From Castor canadensis (taxonomy: Eukaryota; Chordata; Mammalia; Rodentia; Castoridae), in the NCBI RefSeq assembly GCF_047511655.1, contig NC_133397.1, positions 125,200,308 through 125,264,307 of the forward strand: a stretch of DNA of 64,000 nucleotides, written 5' to 3'. Below are positions 1 to 9,500 of the stretch, piece by piece. The position numbers and the translations under genes are program-made. Positions within the stretch are counted from its first letter, which is position 1. The number at the start of each line of letters is the position of its first letter. The notes below the pieces were generated by a model that was not told where the DNA came from, did no database searches, and was given only the letters and a program-made list of their open reading frames with translations.

Positions 1-760
1 CCTAACCTGCAGGGGGCAATAGCTTGACACGAATGACAACAAAGACTGCTGAGCTATTAGACTTAGATTTCTGACTGTGACCCTGGAATGTTGTGGAGGT
101 TGGAAAGAGTCCTTAATTAATGTATATTGAAACAAAAGATCAGGTAAATTGTTTGATTTGTCTTCAAGCTATATTTTTAGACTAATCTAATTCAGATTTT
201 TTTTCTTAAAGAGATTACCAGAGTTTCAGGAGACACAGTCAGTTATCTCAAAAATTATCCTAAACACTAATTGTTTACTGTAGAATTTATGTATTGTATG
301 TTCTCCAAAAAAGAGGCAGCAGAATTAAACAAATACACTTCTCTATGTTAGAATGGATGACACAGAGTAAATGTGGGATATTTAGAATAGAAAATAAACT
401 TTCACATGTCTAGATAGCAGATCCTCCATATTCCTTTTAAAAATCTCATCATTGCAATGGATGGAGACAATCAAACTACTGCTGCAGTGTGCTTTCTTTC
501 CACATATAAAACATTAATTTTGAAAATCAGTTTATATTTAAATATCATGACTGATAATTAGTAAGTGATACCCTCTTAGTGCCATATAGTTTTCTATTCC
601 AGATGGAATATGATTTGTTAGCTATGGATACTCTACACAATTTGTCCCTCCTCCTGGGTATCTCCATTCCCTCCCCCATTCCTATATCTCCCCCATTAAC
701 TAATCAGTGAACAGTGGAAACAGACCAAAAGAGGCTTTGGCTGGAGGAAGTTATTGTAGA
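1..760. other. AT-rich unique flank, no gene seen
   Basis: Low-GC sequence with stops in all frames. I recognise no repeat family and no splice-bounded block here. It lies upstream of the candidate promoter region and could be distal promoter, intergenic DNA or an intron of the same locus. Nothing more specific can be supported. Confidence 0.5.
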
Positions 761-764
761 ATTT

Positions 765-830
765 GAAGAAGAAGAAGAAGAAGAAGAAGAAGAAGAAGAA
801 GAAGAAGAAGAAGAAGAAGAAGAAGAAGAA
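765..830 (+). repeat. (GAA)22 trinucleotide microsatellite
   Basis: Twenty-two uninterrupted GAA units (66 bases) read as purine-only on the + strand. Long pure GAA/TTC tracts can form triplex or sticky DNA; the known example is the FXN intron 1 repeat. The absence of any interruption suggests a length-polymorphic tract. It sits about 0.9 kb upstream of the first candidate exon. Confidence 0.97.
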
Positions 831-1400
831 TCCTTATCTCCTCACTGCAATCACATTAATGTTCACTATGTCAACTTTAAATGATACAAAATGCCTTGCC
901 CAAAAGGCATCCTGATCTCAAGAAGTCAAAAGTGTAGCTGGCATTAAACAACCTTCAGTCAATCCTGGTGGGATTAACTGGGCTGAGTTTCTATATACAG
1001 CACCTGCTATGGATCTACTTTGATCACAGCAAGGAAAAAATTGATAATAGATTTTTTAAAAAAAAAGAATTGCTGCACAGGAGTGTTCTGATTCTTTTAC
1101 ATGGCAGAGTTTGATCTTGATTAAAAAAAAAAACCCTTTAAAACATCCTTTTCTCCCCACTATGGGAAAGATGTGGTATCTATTTTTGCTTTTCTTTAAG
1201 GAAAGAATATGGGAGTTGCTTATACCAGGAAAGAAAATTTTATTCTCCCACACCCCCCTCCCATTCTACTAAACCGTTTTAGCCGACATATGTTTGTTAT
1301 CAGAGAGAGGTGCTGTGAACACACAGCCATTTTCTTAGCAGCTTTTTGACTGTATGTTACCATAGTCCCACAAGGCATTGGTCCTTTCCCATTGGGAAGT
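831..1400. other. unique sequence, no gene seen
   Basis: AT-rich with short A runs (for example near 1056-1070 and 1122-1133). The minus-strand open frame at 1056-1253 is short, low-complexity and shows no recognisable domain, so I do not call it a gene. Confidence 0.45.
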
Positions 1401-1679
1401 CATGAATAAGAGACTATGAAGCTCGCGCGTCAGATCTTCCTCAATTAATCCACCATTAGCATGTTTGGGATCCACTACTGGATGGTTAACAGCAGCTTTT
1501 GTAACTGTAAGCCGACCAGACCCAATTACGCTCTGCTAAAAATGAACTCTTTGCAGATCAAGCCTCTCAGGCTGTCAGTGTTTTCCTTTTTCCTATTTTA
1601 ACGTTTGTGCACAGTGGCAGGAGACAGATGGTGAAGATGAGATCGATCTGATTGCATTAGATGATTTTTTTTCCCTTCC

Positions 1680-1914
1680 CCACTCCTTTCTGGAAGCTCA
1701 CATCAGCTGAAGGCTATCGCCTGGGACTCCTCGGAAGCATGAGCAAGCTGCCACCACGCGAAGGCACTGGGGCACAGCCAGCGCCTGGCGCCGAGGTCCT
1801 TTCCCAGGGCTTGTTAACACTGTAACCCGGACTCCGAGCCTACCTCCTGCACATCAGTTGCCTCCCAGGCTTCTGCACACAGCTGGAGTCCTGCTTGAAA
1901 CCTGGATTTAGAGG
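1680..1914 (+). promoter_or_regulatory. candidate upstream untranslated exon / promoter block
   Basis: GC content and CpG density rise sharply here compared with the flanks. The block ends in a good donor-like sequence, GAGG followed by GTAAGC at 1915. It has no long open frame, so it would be a 5' untranslated exon if transcribed. The 5' limit is a guess; the GC-richer sequence begins near 1680. It is the first of several GC-richer blocks leading to the CpG island at 5 kb, as in genes with several alternative first exons. Transcription is inferred, not seen. Confidence 0.35.
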
Positions 1915-2177
1915 GTAAGCACTTCCATTGAGACAGATTTGTGACAGTTACTTCGCTATACCACAAGACAGATCTCAGCTAATGTAAAGGATGTAGGATG
2001 TGTGGGAGAGGGAGACGATGTTTACATCGATAAATGTGTTTCTTTTTGTCTGAGAATGGAGTATTATTCAGCAAAGCTGTGTATAGTGTTTTTCCATTGA
2101 TTTTCACCCTCCTCCCTGTTTTTCCCCTCTCCCTGGTGTTTCCCCCTTTCTACTTAAGAGGGAAGGAGAGCGAGGGA

Positions 2178-2180
<3 letters not shown>

Positions 2181-2218
<38 letters not shown>
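2181..2218 (+). repeat. (GA)19 microsatellite
   Basis: Nineteen GA units in a row. They explain the Arg-Glu run in the overlapping 107-codon open frame (2034-2357), which is therefore a low-complexity artefact and not a protein gene. Confidence 0.95.
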
Positions 2219-2223
<5 letters not shown>

Positions 2224-2739
2224 TCTGCTTTAGCTTAATTGGCTTATTTCCTCAAACCGATTGCTTTGTCGCGTTTCTTTATGTATATTTGGTTCCTAAT
2301 TACCAAGCGTTTAACTGGGATGGGTGTTGGAGTGTGGGGGATAAGATGGGAAAGTAGTGGGGACCAGCAGTCAGTGGAGGTGGCCTTGAGAGATCAAAAG
2401 GTGTTGAAATCCACCCCACACACACACCCTGCGCCCCCAAAACACACCTCTAGTTATTGGGGCTGGAGAGAACTATAGGTTCTAATAAACATAGCTTGCA
2501 GGAGTCGATGAACAAAGGTGTCCAATGCGGACCTCAGCCTCCTCTGACACCCGGCCACCAGCAGTCTCTAAATATTCACCAGGAAAGTGTAAGTTCATCA
2601 GCAGACGCCCTGATAGTATTGGGCTTTTTCTCTTTTCTGTTTTTGTGTGTACGGTGGAGAAGGGAGGAGGGTGTGTGTGTGGGGGGAAATCCGACAGCTT
2701 AAGGAGGTTTGAATTGAATATGCACCCAGCGGCAGTGGT

Positions 2740-2881
2740 CTCGTAGGAAATGGTGTTCTTTTAGTCGGCTGGAGCTAGAGAGAGCTGTGGTTAGAGCTCA
2801 GAGCGTCAGTTCTGCTCAAACTGCTGCCGGCCTGGGCGGAGCTGTCCACTCATCCAGGTGCTGAAGCTGCTGGAACCTTTG
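2740..2881 (+). promoter_or_regulatory. candidate alternative first exon
   Basis: A moderately GC-rich, non-repetitive block lies between AT-rich neighbours. A donor-like GTAGGTAGG starts at 2882, directly after CCTTTGG. There is no convincing acceptor upstream, so this would be a first exon if real. It contains CTGCTG and GCCGGCC-type elements and no ORF of note. Evidence is compositional plus one splice signal, so confidence is low. Confidence 0.25.
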
Positions 2882-2976
2882 GGTAGGTAGGCAAAGGGCT
2901 GGCACTGCTACTTAGGGAGAAAAAAACGCCTATCAACTGCGTTGTTCTAGTTTCCTAAAGCATGAGAGTCTGTAGA

Positions 2977-3020
2977 GGTGTGTGTGATGTGTGTGTGTCT
3001 CTGTGTGTGTGTCTGTGTGT
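2977..3020 (+). repeat. interrupted (GT)n microsatellite
   Basis: GT repeats broken by GA and CT steps. They produce the Cys/Val-rich start of the open frame at 2978-3181, which I regard as spurious. Confidence 0.9.
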
Positions 3021-3130
3021 TTTATTTAATTCTAATTGTGACCGGGCTAACTAAACTAAAAGAGACTGACTACTCGGTAGCATTGAAAAGCTGTGTGGGT
3101 ATGTATGCTGTGATTCTGATGCACCATGTG

Positions 3131-3180
3131 TTGTGTATGTATGTGTGTGTGTGTATGCTGTGTTGTGTTGTGTGTGTGTG
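3131..3180 (+). repeat. imperfect (GT)n / TGTA microsatellite
   Basis: A second GT-rich tract about 110 bases after the first, with TATG and TGC interruptions. Both tracts may have grown from one purine-pyrimidine alternating region capable of Z-DNA. Confidence 0.9.
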
Positions 3181-3189
3181 ACTTAATGA

Positions 3190-4680
3190 TCCTTTTGAAT
3201 TAAAAACATACCATTTAGGAAATCAAATCCTATCTATATAATGCGTGTCTTGTTTTCCTTTTAATGGTAGTTGAGATTGAAATAGAAGAGTTCAGAAGCA
3301 AAATATACACCTTGCTCTTACACTATTGCATTACTTTCCCTAAGGGCTTTTGTTTCTAGGAGTTCAAGCTGAAAAGAACCTGTCAGCTTTCTGGATTTTA
3401 GGGTGTGTGTGTGTAGGGGGGGGTGGTTGTAACACCAGAGAAAAGCTCTTCCAGTTTATAGCTATGTTAGGTAATGGCAGAAAATAGTGCTTATTAATTT
3501 GTTAAATTGGTATCAGTCTTTTGTAAATGGTGTACTTAAGAGTTATCTGCAAATAACATAAAACAGGTTAGTGAGTGAAAATGCTGTTTTTCTTTTGAGT
3601 TGTTTTAAACAGGCATTAAATCATAAAATCTAGACTTCCTGTTGGCTTTTCTATTTGTAAGTAACATGTCAGGAAAATGATGAGTTGGTGTGCCTGGAGA
3701 GTGTTATGTTTAAAAATAATAAGAGCAAGCACAACCTAAGTGCCTTAAATCACAACCAGGTCAGTTAGAGATGAGTTAGGGTAGTGGGAGAAATTCTGTT
3801 ATATAATTACTCCTTGATGAAGAGGTATTTGCACTTACATAATTTGAGAAAGCGTGATGTCTGTTGCATGTTTCCATCCCCCTCCCTATTCCACTCACAT
3901 GGATGTACTTCCATGTATTTGAGAGTCAAGGGAAAGGCAAATTTAGAACTTTCTAATGGGGCTACAACATGTCTTGGGTAGTGACGTTGCACTTGTCCGT
4001 TTTATTTAGTGAACAATAAACCCCCATTATCAGAATATCCACCTCAGGGTCTTAAAACAAAGCTTTTCAAGTAAGGGCCATATTGACCATCAAAGAATCA
4101 CAGAGATTCTCTCTGGAAGTCAAAATTACTCACTTTGCAAAGGAGTTTTTATTGGTTTTCTTCTTCTTAAAATTATTTTTTTATGAAGACAGAGCTTCAA
4201 AGGTTTTTCTGTAGAGGTGCTCACAACAGCTGCACAGCAATTCATTTATACTGTCTATTAAAAGAGTGGGTTATGAAATTAAACATTATTGTAGTTTAAA
4301 ATGATGCTTAAATCATAGAAACTCTACCAGCTTGTCAGCTCAGTGAGTTCAGAGACTATGGAAAATGGGTTTAATTATTTTGTGCCTGGAAGCTTTTTTT
4401 TTTTTTTTAAAAAAAAAACCAAAACCATTATGCTGTATATAGCTCCAAGGCCTTCAAAGGAGAGATGCCTATTTTTGTAGATCTATAAGTATTTGATTTC
4501 AAGTAGTAAATTGAATGAGTGTTTATTTTCTGTGATCTTGGTCTTCAGCAAATGCATTTCCAAAACACACTGCTGAAAATTTCACCCAAGCATGACCTGA
4601 TTTTTATTTGAGCCTCACTTCTTCTTCAAGCCGTCTAGGCAAACACATTTGTAATATCTGTGTGCTTAACTATGCATGTC
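3190..4680. other. unique AT-rich spacer, probable intron
   Basis: No gene or confident repeat. A T15 run directly followed by A10 at 4394-4418 forms a perfect AT inverted repeat. Two opposite-strand open frames overlap at 3784-3992, have no recognisable domain and look like chance. Confidence 0.45.
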
Positions 4681-4688
4681 TCTTTCAG

Positions 4689-4799
4689 GGTTCTCTCGCC
4701 GCCAGGACCCTCAATCAAAGCACCTAGAGTGGGCTGACCGAGACCAGAGTGGACAGGGAGGAGAGCAAGCACGGAGAAAGGCACTGGGAGATTGAGAAG
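4689..4799 (+). other. candidate untranslated internal exon (111 bp)
   Basis: The block is preceded by a pyrimidine stretch ending in TTTCAG at 4688 and followed by GTAAACT at 4800 after GAGAAG, so both splice signals fit the consensus. The interior is GC-richer than its flanks and carries CpGs. No open frame crosses it in a way that suggests coding, so it would be part of a 5' leader. Its position just before the next candidate exon and the CpG island supports a role in an upstream-initiated transcript. RNA evidence is needed for certainty. Confidence 0.4.
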
Positions 4800-5021
4800 G
4801 TAAACTGAGGGTTACTTGTCACTCCCCACCCACTCTGTGCCCAAACTGCCTTGGCACATCGTCCCTCCTCTACTCTACAGGGAAGAGATCGCTCTTCTCC
4901 TTCTGTGTTAAGTGCTTGGTTTTGTGGTTTATCTTTCAGCACTGGAAGCAGAGAAGCCATTTGGATTTGGGCAGGAAGCAGCCGAGCACCGCTTTGGATC
5001 CTTCTGTAAAGAAATCGAGTT

Positions 5022-5177
5022 ATGGATTTATGGTCCCGGTCAAGCTCAGCCCAGCCCCAGCCAGGGGCGGGCTCAGCAGCCAGAGTTCTGGTGGCGGCGG
5101 TGGCAGTGGCAGCAGCAGCGGCGGCGGCGGCGGTGGCAGCAGCAGCGGCAGCTTGGTCCTCTGACTCTCTTCGGTGA
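5022..5177 (+). CDS. possible 51-codon upstream ORF, alanine-rich
   Basis: Starts at ATG 5022 and ends at TGA 5175-5177. The product would begin MDLWSRSSSAQPQPGAG and then have a long Ala/Val stretch (residues about 24-44) encoded by the GGC/AGC triplet tract, ending WSSDSLR. The Ala/Val segment is hydrophobic and could resemble a membrane or signal segment, but this follows from the repeat composition. It matches no protein I know. If the surrounding exon is a 5' leader, this would be a upstream ORF that could lower translation of the main ORF. Frames in the other two registers give Gly/Ser-rich and Gln/Arg-rich runs but start at GTG or TTG. Confidence 0.2.
   Translation: MDLWSRSSSAQPQPGAGSAARVLVAAVAVAAAAAAAAVAAAAAAWSSDSLR
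5089..5153 (+). repeat. GGC/AGC/GGT mixed triplet repeat
   Basis: A tract built of GGC, GGT and AGC triplets with a strict 3-base period, all three frames being open through it. It reads as poly-Ala, poly-Gly/Ser or Gln/Arg depending on frame. It sits in the candidate 5' exon within the CpG island, a typical setting for unstable GC-rich triplets in mammals. Confidence 0.85.
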
Positions 5178-5417
5178 CGGGTATTCTTGGGTGGATAATA
5201 CGGATTACGTTGTTATTGCTTAAGAATACGCGTAGTCGAGGAGAGTACTAGCGGCCGCCCCTCCCAGCCCCCCAAGCCGGCCACGGAGCGCGCGTGGTTG
5301 CCAAGGTAGCACTTTTCTCGTTTCCTTTTCCTCGGGTGTTTTTGCGCTGGGTTCCCCCCAGAAAGGCTGTGCGCGCACCTCTGGTGACCCGGGCGGGCTG
5401 GAGCACGGTTGCGCGCA

Positions 5418-5465
5418 GGGGGTGGGGGTGGGGGCGGGGAGGGGAGGGGCGGGGGAAGGAGGGGG
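5418..5465 (+). promoter_or_regulatory. G-run cluster with strong G-quadruplex potential
   Basis: A run of G3-G5 blocks separated by single T, C or A bases, continuing for nearly 50 bases. It easily meets the four-G-run rule for intramolecular quadruplexes on the + strand and includes several GGGGCGGGG-like Sp1 sites. It lies about 110 bases after the candidate donor at 5306, within the island. Confidence 0.8.
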
Positions 5466-6345
5466 TCTGTGCTGCCCAGGCTGCTCAGGGCCATTCGCAT
5501 CCCCTCTGGCTAGTGTCCTCTCTCGGGTGGGGTGCGGCGGCTGTGCTGTTGCGGGGGGAGCGGACCTACGCGGACTGGGAGCTCCCCCAAAGTTGGGCAT
5601 GTCTGCGAGGCCTGGAGCAATTGGGCAGCGCCTAGAGCGAGGGTCGCCCCCATAGGCAGGGCGTGTCCGTGGGCGAAGGGACCCCCCGCCAGCCTGCAGA
5701 CGCGCGTGACTTCGCGAATCCCGGGCCCGGGGCGGTGCCGGAGCCCCAGCCCCGCCCGGCCGGCCGAGCCACTCCGCAGCCAGACGTGGCGGCCAGGCTG
5801 TAGGGAGGGGGCGGGGTACAAGGGTTGGGTCCCCGCGGAAGTTTGAGATTGCAACTGTGGTGGGTTTCTTAGGAGCCCACGTTTTCTTTTTACGGATTCT
5901 CCGCGAAGAGGTGGAGGCCCAGGATGGGAAGCGGATTGGTTGCACTGTGTGGCACGGAGCTGGGACCTTCCTGAGAGAGGTTGGGACAGGCAGTAGCTGT
6001 CAGATGTCCAGTTTCTTTGGGACCTTTCTCCAGCGCTGCCTTCCCTGCCTCTGTCTTTAGGATCAGTATCCAACACCAACAACCCTAAGGCGCGTCCCCC
6101 ATCAGGTCTGCTGCGAGGGGACGGGAGGAAGAGGAATCCTTTCCCTTCTTCTTCCAGTTTTTTGTTGATTTGTTTCAAGTATTAATGGACGATAAAGCAA
6201 TACGGATTCGCCCCCTCCTAGCGAAGAGCCAGCAACTGCCCACGACCCCCTCCAGCACGCCCCGGGCACTTGGGGACCAGCGCACATGGCGGGATCTCAG
6301 CTGCGCAACTGAAGCTTGGAAAAAACGGTCCGAGGTGGAGGCGCG

Positions 6346-6370
6346 GGCGAGGCGAGGCGAGGCGAGGCGA
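6346..6370 (+). repeat. (GGCGA)5 pentanucleotide repeat
   Basis: Five perfect 5-base units in the distal part of the CpG island. GG pairs every five bases also permit a two-tier quadruplex. It is short enough to be chance slippage. Confidence 0.9.
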
Positions 6371-6569
6371 CCCCTTAGCTCTGCAGCTCACCTCTCCCTC
6401 TTGCGAGGTGCCACCAAAGGCCCCTCGGGTAGTGGCACTTGCAAGGTGGAAGGAGAAATTCTGGGGTCAAGAACGCATCAGGCGCCCAGAAGCTTCCACC
6501 AGGCGCGGCAAGACACCAAAACCAGGTTTCCTCCCTGCGTGGTGGCTGTGGCTTGTGCGCGGGGCTGAG

Positions 6570-9500
6570 TTCCTGGGAAGTCAAAGCTGCAGGAGAATGA
6601 AAATTAGAACCCTCCCTCCAGGCGTCCCTGGACCCATTCTCAGCTGGGCTGCCCTCCAGACACCTTGTCCCTCTGCAGGATGCGCCTTTCCTGGGCACGA
6701 CTTGCACTTCCCCCACAGGAGCAGACTGAACCCTAGAGAGCCTGAGAGCAGTGTCTTGGAGGAAGCAGACTCTCCCGGTGTCTTTTCCATGTAGGATCTA
6801 GCCTTTCTGGCTTTTCTTCCAGTATTTACGACTCCCAGGGAAGGGCACTCCATGCTCCCCCAATCCCTATCCCGTTGTGTCTTTCTGATCCCACAAGGAC
6901 GCTAGGGCCATCTACACTCACAGCAATGTTGTGTTGAGGGAAGAAAGGGTGGGGCTCTTTGCAGATACTTCATGGGGGTGAGTTCATTTTAAGAATGAGA
7001 TGAAGTAGGGGAGAAAACACAGATGCTGTCTTTGCACTTGACATTCTATCACTACCAAGAAAATATGTAACTACTCTTGTTGCCTTCATTGTTCCATGAC
7101 TTATCTTCCATCTCTAGGGATCCATCAGTTGGTAATTAAGGGCTTTTAAATATTGTGTTTGTTGTGTATTTAACGAAATCCAGTATGTCTACTGATGGCG
7201 TTGTTTCATGAGGAAACAAGAAAAGTAGGGAGAAACGAAGTGACCTAGACAGCAGATTATTTATGGGTAGTTGGTCTCATGCTGGTTGGCTAAAAAAATA
7301 AGTGTGTAAGGTTTAAAGGCAGACAGAGCTGTGGGTCTGGTGTGAGAGTGTGCATGAAATGGAAGATGTAATGCTCCACCATTTGTTGTGGGAATGAGGT
7401 GAGGAATACCTTTTGAAAAACATTAGCTATTTCATTCAGTTCTTTGGCACTGGCACTTGAGCTTATGGTTGCAGTTGCTTCATAAATGAATAATAAGTTT
7501 TAGAATGGATAATTGCAAATGCTAGTGATGAATCTAAGGGAAGTTTCTTGTGGTAAACAAAGTATTTTCATTTTTTTTTTTGATCAAGTGGTTTAAATAC
7601 TTATTGCTTTCTTTCCTTGCAGAATTATTTTCTTACAAAAGTTTCCATTAGGTGTCAGTCTGACTGAGCTAGTTCGCATTTAAGTTGGGGATGTGGGTAT
7701 TTCACCAGTTCAGGCCTTTTAAAATAAGTTTAAAAAACAAAACTTTATTAAATTGAAATTTCTGCAGTTGTTATTTTTATAAGATATCTTTTTTCCCTCA
7801 AAAAATAGAATTTTAAATTACTTCACCACTAGCCAGTTACTGCTTTTACCCTGTCAGTATCATACCCAAGATGAAAGAAGTGCAGAGAACTTCTTGGTGA
7901 GTTTCATGTTAGACCCAGATAACACTGAGTAGTCACAATTGTTGACTTTCATTTGATGTCCACCACGTGCTAGAAGAGTAAGCATTCTTTTTCCTAACAC
8001 TTGTTTTGCCTTAAAAGGTCAATAGAACTATTACTTTAATCAAATGTGGGTATAGCTTAGACCTATTCATTTGATAATATTCTCAAATTTTTATGATCAC
8101 AATTAATGGCTTATTGATGGAAGGTTTTAGTTTCCCATCAAAATTTACATAATGTCTATAATGCTCAGTTTCATACTATAATATTCATTAGTAGATGTCA
8201 GAAACATCTTGGTTGTTGCTTTGCTACTGAGCCTCAGGTAAGGAGCTTGGTAGATCCTGTTTTTTACAAAGAATTTGCTTATTTGTATTCTTTGTGCCTG
8301 TGGATTGAGTTTTGATGTTTCTGCCTGAATAAAATTTCAGTGAATGGTGATATTCAGGATTAATGATCACTAGAGGATCGTGAAAACTTGTATATGAATG
8401 CAAAAGAAAAAAAATATTGGACCGATGATCTTGATGAAGTATACTTGTAAATAACTAATCATATCTTGGAGCCAGGATCTGTCCCTAAAGCTATTGTGAG
8501 CCCAAGAATGAATGAAGTCATTGCTGGTGTCACAGCACTGACAATCTAGAACCAGGGCAGAGCTTCAAAACAAGTCTATGGAGAGGAGACCAATGATGAA
8601 GTAGCATTCAGTGGATAGAATGTTATCATTTTTATTATATTCCATATTAGTAATGGTAAATTTTCAAGCAGAAAACTAGAAAATGAAGGAGGATGTGATG
8701 GGGATATTGGGAAATATTTTTATGATTTTTAAGGAGCAGAGGGGAAGGACTAAAGCCATAGAAGAGACCACAGTGTAAGGCCATCGCCATTACTCACCAT
8801 CTTCACATTGCACAGGTGTAGCTGTCACTGTATCCCAGAAATGACAGGATGATATTCCTACAATGTTAAGAGGTGTGTGTTCTGCATAGTAGACTCAGCA
8901 CTTAAAAGTAAATTTGCTTTGAGAATATTTTCAGTAAGAAGAGAAAATAATATTAATGACATCAGAATACTTGAGGACTTTTCTATTACTTCCATTTGGC
9001 TATTACATTTAGCTATTGGTAACTGTACAATTAGCATAAATGCTAAAGTGGTTTTACGAAAATACTTTTGCAGTAAATTTGTTTTTAAATTGTTTTAAGA
9101 GTTTTTTTCCAGGCACTTGCAATTTAAATCATTACTTACAAGTCTTGAATTTCTGTCTGGAAAACATTTTGTGTGAGGTAGAAAATAAGCATTTAATTTG
9201 AAAAAACAATGCAGTTTATCCACAAAAGTGTAAGCTAAAATGCGATACGGAATTTAAAATTTTCTTGAAATGTATGTAGTACCTGGAGTTGAGTTTGTTG
9301 AGTGCTGACTAATAGGAGAAACAAGTTATCTCTAATGTTTATATTGTTGCTTGGATAACAAATTTGTAACCACTTAAAGCTTTTGAGTATGAGTTCTGTT
9401 ATATTCTGACTGATAATAATTTTGACTAAGTAAGAAAATCAGAACTTCAAAACCATTACAAAGTATTATATCTATACGAGTGTAAGGTCGACACTTTTCA

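Larger units (their letters stand above)
4940..5305 (+). other. candidate 5' leader exon overlapping the CpG island
   Basis: An acceptor-like TATCTTTCAG ends at 4939. A donor-like CCAAG / GTAGCAC sits at 5305/5306. Between them GC rises steeply. The exon holds the ATG at 5022, a GGC/AGC triplet tract (5089-5153), and an AT-leaning block with several CpGs (about 5175-5250). No frame stays open to the donor, since the longest stops by 5223, so I read it as 5' untranslated sequence or as an alternative first exon starting inside it. The next exon would lie outside the window. The gene is not identified. Confidence 0.45.
5030..6560. promoter_or_regulatory. CpG island, probable main promoter
   Basis: About 1.5 kb with very high GC and abundant CpG in an otherwise AT-rich, CpG-poor window. 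It contains GCGCGC, CCGG and GGGCGGGG motifs of Sp1/KLF type (for example at 5435-5452) and no TATA box at a plausible place. Such islands normally mark promoters of housekeeping or developmental genes. Splice-like signals on the + strand (acceptor at 4939, donor at 5306) favour + strand transcription, though divergent transcription is possible. The long minus-strand open frames here are CpG-island artefacts. Confidence 0.85.

Noticed and set aside
2034-2357. 107-codon frame with a run of Arg-Glu
   Set aside because: The run is the translation of the (GA)19 microsatellite. The rest shows no domain.
4912-5223. Gly/Ser-rich (4916-5164) and Gln/Arg-rich (4912-5223) frames
   Set aside because: They begin with TTG and GTG, not ATG, start upstream of the acceptor-like site at 4939, and owe their length to the triplet tract.
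4940-5305. Naming the locus from the candidate leader exon (I considered a large neuronal receptor gene such as HTR2C)
   Set aside because: I have only a vague sense of familiarity and cannot recall the reference leader reliably. No coding exon is present to confirm it, so the symbol is left empty.
5220-5945. 241-codon open frame on the minus strand (with overlapping 222-codon frame at 5510-6178)
   Set aside because: It lies wholly in the CpG island, where stop codons are rare because of high GC. The translations are Pro/Arg/Ala-rich with no domain, and several other frames on both strands are equally open. Splice signals favour the + strand.
6170-6794. 132- and 174-codon + strand frames in the distal CpG island
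   Set aside because: Same GC effect; compositionally biased products, no recognisable domain, and overlapping open frames on the other strand.
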